From NCBI GenBank assembly GCA_009760855.2, contig WPIO01000058.1:2470001-2534000 (forward strand): DNA of 64,000 nucleotides, written 5' to 3'. Every line of letters begins with the position of its first letter. Position 1 is the stretch's first letter. The position numbers and the translations under genes were made by a program. The notes beneath the pieces are model-generated. The model was given only the letters and a program-made list of their open reading frames with translations. It was not told where the DNA came from and did not search any database. The stretch is from Cristatella mucedo (Eukaryota; Bryozoa; Phylactolaemata; Cristatellidae). Below are positions 23,730-34,169 of this stretch, piece after piece.

Positions 23730-24960
23730 ACCGCTCCTCTCGTTTGCCTGGCCCCAAGCTAGACTCACGCTCCCATGAGCACGAGCTACACTCGAGCACC
23801 TAATGAGCGTGAGCTATGCGTGCTTGCGTTTCGCCAAATTTAAGGCGAACGCCCGCCTTAATTGTGGATTGGCACACGCGCGAGGAGCGGGCCAGTCTGA
23901 ACAAATTGGTCCACAGCGACAGAGTCTGTTTCCAGAGAGGAAGGTTAAACTGAAACCGTGTACATCGTTTTCTTTTACAAATTGACCTAATCTCAGACCG
24001 TGTCCATTCAGGATAGGTTACCGCCATTTGAACACCGGCAGCAGGACAAGCTTTGATTCAGTTGCCAGTGGAAAGGGAAACGTATCCGTTTACTCTGGCT
24101 GATTCCTTTCAACGGTTGGCGAGTTCGAGCGGCGAACGCACCGGGAGAGCCGAATTTACTAGTGAGGAAGCTACGGCTGGCGTTTTGCTAATCGCTTTGG
24201 CTCATTTGTCTTGCTATTTTTTAGAGGGATCAAACAGCTTTCGCTCAAAAGTGTTCGGTTTACCGACAGACAAGGCTCTGTCGAGTGTAGGGTAAAATCA
24301 CGGGTCAGTGTCTGGAGGAAACCCTACCCCTTCACAATGAAAGCAGACATCTACGAAGAGGTCAGATCATCGAGCTAGCCTTCGTACGGCTAGGGTTGTA
24401 GAGAGGCTACTAGTATGTGAACTGATTCAAATTAAGCATCGAGGCCGGGACCCGTTCAGTGTTCCAATCTGTATCGATCTCTTGGTAGGAAGGATAACTG
24501 ACATCTTTCTTGAGCGGTCCGGTTTTTAAATTGCCGCACTGCCATCCAAAAGCAGCTCTTTCCTCGAATGAACAGACGACCTACTAACCATTTCGAGTCA
24601 CTTAAGAATCTTCGAATTCACATGTCTTGTTCACTTGGCCGTGTTAGATCAAGCCAAGCACGGCTGCACGACTGTTAGCAGTCTATTTTTAATAAGCTTC
24701 TCGTTCAGTGTGTTGTTCAGTGCACACATGCAGAAACGCCAGCCGATGACCACCACCACCACTTTAATGTACGACGCATGGGGCAGAGGAAAGCTCGACT
24801 CCCTTCGCCCCTCTCTCCTTCTCGAGTCCCATCTCCTCGAACATGGCTGAGCACTGGCCGATCCGGATGGTGAATCCACCATCTGTTTGCAACGGAGCAG
24901 CTCTCAGGCTAGCCGCGATATTAGCCCTTGCCTTAGTGGGTCTGACTAGGGCACCCAGAG
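23730..24960. other. no gene recognised
   Basis: Moderately GC-rich DNA with several open frames of about 60-80 codons on both strands, none with a recognisable domain. Confidence 0.35.
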
Positions 24961-24979
24961 CAACCGTAGCAGGCGGACT

Positions 24980-25088
24980 AGCCTAGGATTGGCCAAGGAC
25001 TAGCCAAGGACTGGCCAAGGACTAGCCAAGGACTGGCCGAGGAATGACCAAGGGCTAGCCAGGGGCTAGCCAATGGCTAGCTAGGAAG
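24980..25088 (+). repeat. 11-bp minisatellite
   Basis: About nine variants of an ACTRGCCAAGG unit (R = A or G), drifting to GCTAGCCAGGG at the right end. Alternation of AG and GG variants suggests growth by duplicating a two-unit block. Confidence 0.85.
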
Positions 25089-25154
25089 AATTAGGCTGAG
25101 GACGGACACCGAGAGCTAGGGTCCGAGAAAAACAATAACAGCTACGCCCAAGGT

Positions 25155-25362
<208 letters not shown>

Positions 25363-25534
25363 TGACAGGACTGACAGAGCTCAGGGCTGCAGCTTCAGTA
25401 GTCGATGCGAGACTACGCTTCGAGAGCACGAGAGACGAACCTACGGCGACGGACAGCTAAGTGCAACTTAGACTGCGCAGTTGTGTTCTGCCGGCTACTC
25501 AGTTAGCCGCTCGTATCTTGGGGTGCTGTCGCGA

Positions 25535-25762
25535 CGCGCGCATAGGGTAGTTAGTTATACTCACAGTTAACTCCGTCGGTCCGGTACACGCCGCGTAAAC
25601 GCGTAGGGTAGTTATTATAGTCGGGCTTGGGGAGTTCGTGCAGTTAACTCCGTCGGACCGATACGCGCCGCGTAAACGCACAGGGTAGTTGGTTATACTC
25701 GGACTTTGGGAGTTCGCGCAGTTAACCCCGTTGATCCGGTGCGCGCCGCGTAAAGCGCTTGC
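25535..25762 (+). repeat. three tandem copies of a roughly 80-bp unit
   Basis: Copies share AGGGTAGTT, GCAGTTAACTCCGTCGG and CGCCGCGTAAACGC and begin near 25,543, 25,603 and 25,681. The first lacks about 20 bases. GC-rich, unlike the flanking microsatellites. Confidence 0.8.
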
Positions 25763-26269
25763 GCCGGCGCGTAACCGCTACGAACAGGCCCACAATAAAC
25801 TGTTGCTTTCGGCACCCATTTGTGGCCGCCTGTGTTTTAACTGCACCGCAGCACTGCATCGCACAGTCCACCGGTAGAGAGCCGGGGAACGAGCTGTCTG
25901 CGCGGTTACATGTTCACCAGCAAGTTACCGGCCTGCCTCCATGCCACATCAAAGGTGGTTTAGTGGAGGAGTAGTACAGGCCTGCGACCAACCAAGCTAC
26001 ACAGTGCTCACGACTGCCGGCTCCTGTGGATGACGAAAGGAAGCAGGGCGGCTCGCGGCTTGTTAAGCTACGTGGGCGTCTGCGCGATCGCGCTCTCTAC
26101 TACACCTGCTCAAGGCCAGGGGTTTGCCCCGTCCTGAAAAAGCCCGGCTGCTGCCCTGCTGGCAAACCTAAACAGCATGGAACCGTAGCGCCTTGTAGCT
26201 CACTTGCTTTTAACCAGTCATGCCTAAATCCCATTCTTAAGAGCACATTTTGAATGGGTTGTTTGGTAC

Positions 26270-26632
26270 TGCGAATTATGTTATGTTATGTTATGTATCT
26301 CCTTCAGTAACTCCACAAAGTCATAAAGACCATGTGGGGGTTACGCAGGAGAGTTTTGTATAGCGCACTCACAGCCTAAGCGGCTTTCGGTACGCATTCG
26401 GTAGCCAACAGACTTCGTCTCACGCAACAAAGAGAAAGTGGGAAGCATAGCAGAGTCAGGAGAGCAGTTGAGGTACTGAGTAGCATAGAAGTAGCAGTTC
26501 AGGACCGCTGAAAAAGATGTGCCATAGTCGGCAGTTGAGAGTAGATGTCGTAGCGTAAGAAGTTTGTCAAGGCTTAGCAGAGCAGCATTCAAGGTACCAT
26601 CGAAGCTTAGTAATATGCAAAACACCACCGGC
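26270..26632 (-). pseudogene. LINE B 3' fragment
   Basis: Starts with ATGTT repeats, then TATCTCCTTCAGTAACTCCA and the same carboxy-terminal frame as the 15,165 copy (DYGTSFSAVLNCYFYATQYL). The two copies agree closely here, so both are fairly recent. Confidence 0.85.
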
Positions 26633-26639
26633 GATTCAG

Positions 26640-29000
26640 CTCAGGCAAGTTAAAACGCTGCAGCACATTAGATTAGGGGCACTGTAAATCACGTGTACGT
26701 GTATTTGGCCAATCAATATGGTGGCACCGGAGGGTCACTTTCGCAATTCACTAGATTTTCTTATTGGCGCTCGTGTAAGTAAGACCGATCTATACAGTGT
26801 GTGGAGCAGAGGCGGATCCAGAGATCCTCGGAGCAAAATGGCCGCATTACCATTCAGACTAGTACATCGCCCGGTTGTCCTGTCGGAGCACCAGCTGCTG
26901 CCGGCAGCTGGCGAGACATTGGGCGAACAGCTGAGGAGCGTGAGCTGATGAGACGGCTGCAGATTAAACACGTCTCACGCACCTGCAGCATGGCGCTGAA
27001 AATATGCTGGCTCTGGTGATAGTTTGAAGTTTGAGCAGGCTCGCCCCCGAAGATCTGACCGGAAATCGGGGACTCCGAGGCGAACAAGCTTGCAGAGTCG
27101 GGCCTGAGGGCGTAAGCCTGGCTTTGTATCCTTACTCGAGCCGCCAGCGGAGCGACAGGTTAGCGGCTTCGGTTGGCTCTGCCTGCTCAGCGCATACTCT
27201 GGGCATCGGCGCCGGTAGGCCGATGGACTAGCGTCTAACTTAGCGGGCGAGACCGACGATCACGTGACCAGCGCTGCTATCGGCTGTCCGCAGCGGGCGG
27301 CTCGCTGCTGTAGCCAGCGGCCCAGGTGTACTGGGCGCGGGGGTCGACCCCTGCGGTTGACGTTTTGTTGGATGGTGAGACGCGTCGGCCTGCACTACGT
27401 CCGCGAGTCCGGCACCCGGACGCCGCCTAAATAGTAGCGCGAGAGCTGGGACGCCGCCCGTGGCTTGGAGGCCGAGTCGGCGTCGAGCCGCGAGCGGCGT
27501 TCAACAAATTTGCCGAAATCCACTTTGATTAGGTGAGAACCGACCGGAAATCAGCAGCGCGAAGCTTGAATTTCAAGTGGATATCGTGGAACACTGTCGT
27601 TATGATGCACGCACTAAATTTCATGCAATCGTGCTCCGAAGACGCTGGCCGCTACCGCGGTCCGCCTCCCACCTCGGTGCTGTTGTGCAGTTGTTGAGTC
27701 CTGAAACCGCTGCGGCTGCATGGGGACGTCTGATATTTAAGAAGAATACCAGTTGCGATGTTTCAAAAAAAAACTTTAAATTGCAATTAATAGCTAATTT
27801 TTGTTTTATTATTGTTGATAATTCTCTTAAAATTAAATAGATTTAACGAATTGATAGGCGGGCAACTAATACATTTTCTTTGTTGTTGCATTGCAGATAC
27901 AATATTCAGTTCCGGAAACATGAATCCGGTGCACAAAAGAGTAAAATCGAGACAAACTAGCCTGCGAGAGCAAACGCGTTGAAAATTTGCAAGCCGCCTC
28001 CGATGCATTTCAATCGCATCTTTCAACCCAGCGATGAACGCACACATCAGTTACGCTTCGACAGCGGCGGCCGTGCTCTCTGCTGTAGGCTCCACCAGCG
28101 AAATAAACCACGCGAGATCCGCCGCTCATGCGTCAGTTGTCGCGCCTTGGCGCAACTGTCTAGGCGAAAGCTCGTCGTACGTACGGAAAAGATTTGGCGA
28201 AAGCGCATTGGTTACGCCCCCTTTACCGTGAGGTATTTTCGCTAGTCATCTTCGCTCAGTCCCTGATACACCGCGTAGGCGCAGCGGCAATGACTTCGCC
28301 AAGCTTGTGACGATCTGCAGCCCAGCGACAACCTCAAATCGCACAACTCTGGCAGCGAAGTCCCCACTTCCGTTGAAATGGATGAACGCCTAGCTTGACT
28401 TCATCTTCATTTGATTCGCGGCATGCCGAAATAACTTAAAGCTCACGCAATAATGAAGCTTACTCGCAAACACAGACAGAAATATATTTCCTTGCTCTGC
28501 CAACTGCTCTGCGCTAGGCGGCTCTCTCGACACATTGGAGAGCGCTCCGATAACTTCGCCGATCGAGTCGTCCACCAAGATTTTTAAATGCAATGAAGAA
28601 TGCAATAGCAATAGCAAGAATAGCAATGAAGAAGGCTTGCCCTTGACGGCGCCTATGATTGGTCGTTTGCCCAGTCTGGCCCGAGTCTTGGCCAAGAAGT
28701 CGAGCCACGTTTGGCTGCTTAATCGTCGTCAAGTTTTCGCCTCCAAGTCTTGTAGGGGTTGGAGCATGGCTGAACTCCCTGCCGCTATGTATCTGGCAGC
28801 AGATAACGTGGGGGCCTCCTCGCGAGTTTGGCCTGCTAACCGCTCAGCTCCTTGCGGGCTAGAAGTCGTTTTGAAGTCGATCATTTTGAAGTTGCCATCT
28901 TAACACGCTTGCGAGTAAGAACTTATATTTTTAATATGTTACCAAATTATTGTACCTTAGCCGGAGGAGCCATGCCCAGCCGGGGCAGCGGGAATGAGAA
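26640..29000. other. GC-rich DNA without a recognised gene
   Basis: Overlapping open frames on both strands reflect GC content; none has a recognisable domain. The left Maverick fragment begins abruptly at the end of this stretch. Confidence 0.4.
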
Positions 29001-29542
29001 TTAAAAATCTGTATATCTGACTAATTTGTAATCTTCTGTCAAGGAATAAGTAAAATTTAGTCCAGCGAATTGCAAATTTAAATTTATAGCTGATAAGTCC
29101 AGAACATACGCCGCCTCTTCTGGATTACTATAAAGACCTAAGTGGTACTGTTGTCTATCTATGCTAATATAAGATCTGTATTTATTAGCCTTTTTATTCC
29201 AAGATATACCTTTACAATGTGAAGTATTTCTTTTATTAATTCGTACGTTTCTTTTATTTTCCAAACTAGTTGTCTTTCTTAAATTTTTAAAACAATCGCT
29301 TAGTCTATCATTATCAATGTGATCAATTTCGTGTTACGGAAATTTTTCTGTAATGATCAACCAAGCTAGACGGTGAGGAAGACATATTTTTCTATCAATA
29401 CTTATTTCTCAGTATTACTAGTTATTCCTGCCTCATTTCCACTACTTCCTCCACCTCGGCTAACTTTCCAAAAGAATTTTCCAGTATCTGGCTCGTAATG
29501 CCAAAGTTACATAACATGGTTTCTAAAAAACTCTTGGCTCAT
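29001..29542 (-). pseudogene. HNH endonuclease with AP2-like domain (left copy)
   Basis: Minus-strand frame from the ATG at 29,540-29,542, broken by stops and a frameshift. The HNH core HEIDHIDNDRLSDCFKNLR is followed by a domain with ISWNKKANKYRSYISI and an HLGLYSNPEEAAYVLD end, the AP2/ERF-like DNA-binding fold common in homing-type HNH nucleases. TATACTAAAA directly precedes the ATG, as in the right copy. Likely role (family knowledge): a site-specific nuclease carried as a selfish gene. Confidence 0.8.
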
Positions 29543-29602
29543 TTTTAGTATAAAATACTTTTGCTGATGTTTAAATTAAAATTCATTTTATTATATAAGG
29601 AA

Positions 29603-30345
29603 TTATCAAGAAGTAAAAGTTTATCTTTCAGACTGTCAAAATAATCTTATTGCTAAATCAAAAGAACCTCGCTCAATCAGATTAAAAAATGAAGACTTAT
29701 CAGGAACTACTAGTATTTTTGTAGCAAACACAACTAGCAAGAATAGTAAAATTTAAATTTTAAGGAATTGGAATGCAACTAAATTTTAGTGATAAGCAAT
29801 TGAAAGCAAACATAAAACTAGGTGCTTGACTTGTAGATTGTATTAATAAATTGTCTGGCGGAAAAGAGTTTCAAACACAACTGCCACAAGGTATAAAATC
29901 AGAGGAAGTGCCTGGGGGTAAATTTTATAACACTGGAAGATATTCTTGTGCAGGTCTAGGAACGAGATTCAAAGAACGGATGGACCAAGGCTATGAAGGC
30001 ATTAACGATCTAGATAGAAGAGCTTTAGTTCATGATCCCGATTACACAGAATCTGGAAGAATGCCAAAGCCACAAAGAACAGAAATAAGAAACTTGTCTG
30101 ACTTAGTCGAAGCAGAATCTGCAGCTCCTATAGCACTGGATCCAAGACAACCAAGCTATGTTAGAGAAGATGCCAAGACTTTTGCAGCCGTGATGGCGGC
30201 TAAAGCAAAACTAGGATTAGGAATAGATGGAGCACTAAATGATTCATTCGCTACAGATTTCCTAAAAGATAAGCTAAGTAACCATGCAAGCTTAAATAAG
30301 ATAAAAAGTATGCTAGAGGAAAAGTTGACAGAATGTTTGATATAA
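29603..30345 (+). pseudogene. PLA2-like domain virion protein (left copy)
   Basis: Corresponds to the gene at 47,898-48,641. The start region reads TTATATAAGGAATTATCAAG where the right copy has TTATATAGAATGCATCAAG, so the ATG is lost. One in-frame TAA (near 29,756) and one TGA (29,827) precede a clean 164-codon stretch with the calcium-loop-like YSCAGLGTRF and the DLDRRALVHDPDY segment holding the His-Asp pair. Compared with the right copy, the loop has AGLG in place of AGPG. A parvovirus-type PLA2 function is inferred. Confidence 0.75.
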
Positions 30346-30414
30346 CACGAAAAAGATATACAAAATGTATACTAGACTAATATTTTTATTTTATTTATAT
30401 TTATCTACTATCAT

Positions 30415-30899
30415 CTAAAGGTCTGCTGGATTAAAATCAAATATTTTCGTAACATTATATCCTTTTACCTGATCAATCTTCAATCTTATATTAAGTCTTG
30501 GTTCAGAGTTATACAAATCTTTAGTAATATAACTTCCATCAAAAACTCCTGTTACATCAAAATTGTTTCCTAGTTTTTGTATATTATCTGCTGGAGTATT
30601 AAATTTAAGCTGTTTATTTTTCTGATCACAGAATAAGCTTGGTTTATTCCCAAAATCAAATCGCACACTCAGTGTCACTTTTTGATAGGTCATATCCGTG
30701 AAATTCAAGTTGTTCACTATTACGAGTTTTATATTTTGAAGAAAAAGTAGCATATCTTGTGTGATATAAATCCATGCATTAAGATAAGGCTTTGAATCTC
30801 TTGTCATCTTTTCTTCAACGTGGACATGTGCTGGCTTTCATTTTAGGATAACAACAGCAGAATTTTCTAGAGCAACCAATTTATTTTCTTAATTTTCAT
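30415..30899 (-). pseudogene. conserved Maverick protein of unknown function (left copy)
   Basis: Homologue of 48,709-49,196. The ATG at 30,897-30,899 follows TTGTATAGAA. There is an early frameshift and an in-frame TGA aligned to Gly in the right copy; the rest (130 codons) is open. Shared features are the HVHVEEK segment, NAWIYITQDM and a VRFDFGNKPS motif, then QLKFNTPAD. No domain recognised. Its position between PLA2-like protein and protease suggests a virion or assembly role. Confidence 0.7.
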
Positions 30900-30924
30900 T
30901 TCTATACAAGAGAAGAATTGTGTT

Positions 30925-31696
30925 CAATTCAAAAATAATAATTCCATAACTGTGCCCAAATCAGTTAACTCCATTAGTTTTAATAAAATTAGAACCTCAT
31001 TCCACAATGTTTGTATTATTGTTGTTGAAAAGTTTGAAAGCTTGGCATTAAACCAAAATAGTCAATTACTTTTGGCATCGGTGGAGCACCAAACGAATCA
31101 AATTAAAAACAAGGATCTCCTACTTTTTTAAGTGCCACCCAGTGATGATAATAATAATAATAATGCACTTGATAAAGCGGCCTCGGAGAACTTAGTCTCT
31201 CTCTGGGCACTTGACATTTGCTGCAAAGGGAAATGCAATTGAATGGTGAGTAAAATCATACTACATTGCGAGGTCTGACTTACCTGTATTACAAATAAGA
31301 CATTCGTTATATTTTGGTACTTTCAGTTCATCTCTGGCAAATACTCCATGAATTTTTTTATATTTAGTTCTTTTACATAATTTAATATCTCTAAGTCTGT
31401 CAGAGGAGAACTTTTAACCTTTTTTAAATGTTTATTGTCTTTCTTAGCTCAGAAAGTATTTGTTCTTTATTTACACCATTTCCTAATTTTTTACCATGAG
31501 ATAATACACCACTCGCAACACTCGTTCTGATGGCACTACCTACTGCACTCATGGGTTCACCTCTAAGCTTGACAAACTTTGATTTCTTATGTTCACAAAT
31601 TGTGCAAATAGCTTTTATCATTCCTCTAAGTCCTTTTGTACTATCTATTTCTACATATTCATCGTGAATACTATCTGTAGGACGCTTACATTTCAA
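30925..31696 (-). pseudogene. adenain-type cysteine protease (left copy)
   Basis: The amino-terminal part (31,424-31,696) is open and has the EYVEIDSTKG segment and a CTIC motif. Further on, frameshifts, stops and a 112-bp insertion (31,148-31,259) break the protease domain. HHWVALKK with the catalytic His and FDSFGAPPMP survive, but the QKDCG nucleophile region now reads YKHCG. The former ATG reads TTG. Adenain-type proteases mature capsid precursors. Confidence 0.75.
31148..31259 (-). mobile_element. 112-bp LINE A-tail insertion 1
   Basis: AT-rich ATA/AAT repeats, the hairpin region (GATAAAGCGGCCTCGGAGAA, GGGCACTTGACA) and GGTGAGTAAAATCAT. It has the same ends and length as the insertion at 32,348-32,459. 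It interrupts the protease gene. Confidence 0.75.
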
Positions 31697-31745
31697 TCAG
31701 TAAGTTTTCATTTATATAAATATAAAAACTTTTTAGTATAGGAAA

Positions 31746-32545
31746 ATGACATTGGAAGTCAGGGCTTTTCATTTTGGACGAGATGGTGGATTTTGGACAC
31801 TGGTCACAAAGAACCATTACCAAATGAACCTATTAGAGCACTAGTACTTGGTCCTAGTGGATCTGGAAAATCACAGTTAATCACGAATTGGATATTCTAT
31901 GGAATGGTAAATTACGATTCTTGTACAATTTTTACTTAAAGTTTAGGCCAAAAGTTATATCGTGGTCTCAGATCTATGACAAAAGAAAAAGGCGCTTATG
32001 TTTGGATTAATAATATTGACGAAATGTAAGAAGTAGATTCATACGAAAACTGTAAAAATGTTGTTGTACTTGATGATTTTATGACAGAAGACCAAGCAAA
32101 AATATTAGATTATTTTACACGAGGAAGCCGTAAAGGACTACATTTATTATATCTTGATCAAGGTTTTACTAATATTCCTAGGAGAGAAATTAGGAACAAT
32201 GCAAATATGGTAATAATATTCAAACAAAACGCAACAGATATTGAGTATATTCGTTAAGCATACACTGGTGATATTGATAAGAGACTATTCAAAGGTTGAG
32301 TTAACTCTTGTACAAGAAACCGTTTTGGATATTGTGTGATAGACTTAATAATAATAATAATAATGCACTTGATAAAGCGCCCTTGGAGAACTCAATCTCT
32401 TTATAGGCGCTTTACACTTGCTGCAAAGGGAAAAGCATTTGAATGGTGAGTAATATCATACTTAACAAAAAATGAACCAGAAAGAAAATTTTGGTCAGTT
32501 GATTCCACGGAAAAGCAATAAATTACTATTTTTAATACTTATTAG
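31746..32545 (+). pseudogene. FtsK/HerA-type packaging ATPase (left copy)
   Basis: ATG at 31,746 follows AGTATAGGAAA. A frameshift separates the start from the Walker A motif LGPSGSGKSQ; the Walker B region reads VVVLDDFMTEDQ. In-frame stops occur near 31,936, 32,027, 32,257 and 32,297, plus the 112-bp insertion at 32,348-32,459. The end reads KFWSVDS. Maverick ATPases of this A32-like family are thought to pump DNA into capsids. Confidence 0.9.
32348..32459 (-). mobile_element. 112-bp LINE A-tail insertion 2
   Basis: AAT repeats, GATAAAGCGCCCTTGGAGAA, the GGCGCTTTACAC arm of the hairpin and GGTGAGTAATATCAT. It is flanked by the direct repeat ACTTAA on both sides (32,343 and 32,460), a target-site duplication inside the ATPase gene. 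Confidence 0.85.
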
Positions 32546-32555
32546 ATATAGGAAA

Positions 32556-33194
32556 ATGATAAACCGAAAAATATTTTCAAGTAAGAAAAGCTATAAAGGA
32601 AGCGTTCAAGAAGCACTTGATTATGAGGTAAAACTAAAAAACTTGAAAGATTTGAGAAATGCAAATATTCTACAAAATGATCATGAAATACAAAGACTTG
32701 AAGCAGAAATAACAGCAAGACATATAGTTAAATCTCATCTTAATGAACGTGCACTAGAAAAATCTACGGATATTCCTGGAAATGTGGTTATTGAAAAACT
32801 TAAAAAAGTTAGACCAAAACTTGCTATGCAAACAGAGAACAAAGAATATATACAAAAAGCCTTGGTATATAAAGCTGCACCAGATATTTCAAGTACTCTA
32901 GAAAAAGCTGTTAAAGTTGTTAGGTTGGGTAAGTTTGAAAAAGCAATTACAATGGTAAATCAAGTGAAGACACATGCACCTAATCCAGAAATAAGAGAAA
33001 CTATTGATAATGTTCAAAAAACTTTAGCTGACGAGTTAGGAATACATATAACTACTGGCACTCCAAAGAAGACAGAAAAAAGAATACAAAATTTAGATAC
33101 ATTTATTCTACTTGACATTATAAAAGATACTAATAGAGGATATGTTCCAAACTATGTAAAGAGATTAATAGATGAAATTATCGATGGAAAATAA
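32556..33194 (+). CDS. Maverick coiled-coil protein (left copy), intact frame
   Basis: ATG follows GATATAGGAAA. A 212-codon frame without any stop, the best preserved gene in the left fragment. It begins MINRKIFSSKKSYKGSVQEA, then a charged helical segment with RLEAEITARHIVKSHLNERA, KVRPKLAMQ and VKTHAPNPEIRETIDNVQK. The right-copy homologue (50,601) is broken and carries an additional Pro/Ser/Thr-rich linker. Function unknown; its place after the ATPase suggests a virion-associated protein. Confidence 0.7.
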   Translation: MINRKIFSSKKSYKGSVQEALDYEVKLKNLKDLRNANILQNDHEIQRLEAEITARHIVKSHLNERALEKSTDIPGNVVIEKLKKVRPKLAMQTENKEYIQKALVYKAAPDISSTLEKAVKVVRLGKFEKAITMVNQVKTHAPNPEIRETIDNVQKTLADELGIHITTGTPKKTEKRIQNLDTFILLDIIKDTNRGYVPNYVKRLIDEIIDGK

Positions 33195-33786
33195 AAATCC
33201 AAAAATGTTTGAAATATCATTCAAATTAGGAGAGGACATGAAATATCCAAAGCCAAATTAGACTTTAGGGAAAGCAGCTAGTAATTTTTACGATTATGCT
33301 GTTAATTCCTATACTAGCATTAAAGATGAAAGAATAACAGAAATACTAAACCAATATTTTTTCATACGAGATCATAAGAAAATTTGCTTGATATTGCTAA
33401 TGAGAAGGGAAAGGGCAAATTGGATCCTGATATAAAACCTATGATGGAACAGATATATAAAAAAATCCTTCTTCAATGATGTATGGTATTTACTAAAAAA
33501 ATAAAAAGAAATGAAGAAAAAAGAAGTGTAAAAACACAAAAAAGATTTTGATTATTTAAAACCGTTTTTTGCTCCAAAAACTGGTAAAGTTGTTTAAGTT
33601 ATTCCACTAGTTGTAAAATATGAGTCAGACGTATTTGAGAAAATAGAACTTTGGATTCGTGAACTTGCTGCTGGAAATACAGGAGTAGGAAGTTCAATTA
33701 GTGCTGCTGTAGATTATCTTGGAAAATCTAGAAAAGTACCAAAGTCATTCATTGCAAGAGTTAATAAACTTTTGAATGATATATAG
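33195..33786 (+). pseudogene. Maverick unknown protein with ELWIRELAAG motif (left copy)
   Basis: The first half is badly broken. The second half is readable: KIELWIRELAAGNTGVG, then SSISAAVDYLGKSRK and IARVNKLLNDI. An in-frame TAA aligns with a CAA (Gln) codon of the right copy at 51,559. The stop overlaps the next gene's upstream TATATAGAAA motif. Confidence 0.65.
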
Positions 33787-33788
33787 AA

Positions 33789-34169
33789 AAGACAGAGCTT
33801 TTAAAAAATTCTCAGGAGATATTAAAAAATCTTGAGGCTATTAGAAAGGATAGCTTAGCAAGCAAAGATGGATATGTTTTTAATATCACTGGTATTACTA
33901 ATCCTATTAGAGTACTCATTGATGATCCTATTAAGTTTAGAAATAAAAAGTTCAAGATATGTTTTAAAAATTGTTTAGGTACAAATTCTATTAACAATTT
34001 GACTACTTTTACTAATACTTTTGTATATAGAGTAGCAGGTGGTCATAAACAAACGATAGCAACTAGACCTGGAATTTACTCTGCTATTTCTGATGATGTA
34101 AGCATCGGGATTGCAGATATGATAAACAATTATATTGCTCAATCCGGAACAGTATCATCAATTAAATAG
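33789..34169 (+). pseudogene. Maverick minor virion protein candidate (left copy), truncated
   Basis: Homologue of 51,728-52,620. The position of the right-copy ATG reads AAG here. The frame then stays open through GYVFNITGITNPIRVL and YRVAGGHKQTIATRPGIYS to a TAG at 34,167. In the right element the frame continues for another 150 codons, so the Maverick fragment ends here, inside the gene. Confidence 0.7.

Larger units (their letters stand above)
29001..34169 (+). mobile_element. truncated Maverick/Polinton fragment (left copy)
   Basis: AT-rich block of eight decayed genes whose order, orientation and sequence match 47,287 to about 52,140 of the element at 36,239-60,954. Its left edge falls at the stop codon of the HNH/AP2 gene and its right edge inside the last gene. 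No terminal inverted repeat is seen at either end, so it is an internal fragment. The two copies differ at many positions, which makes them separate family members and not a recent local duplication. Confidence 0.9.

Noticed and set aside
28390-28903. Opposed frames of 101 and 122 codons at the edge of the left Maverick.
   Set aside because: Both strands are open because of composition; neither has a recognisable domain or a match in the right element.
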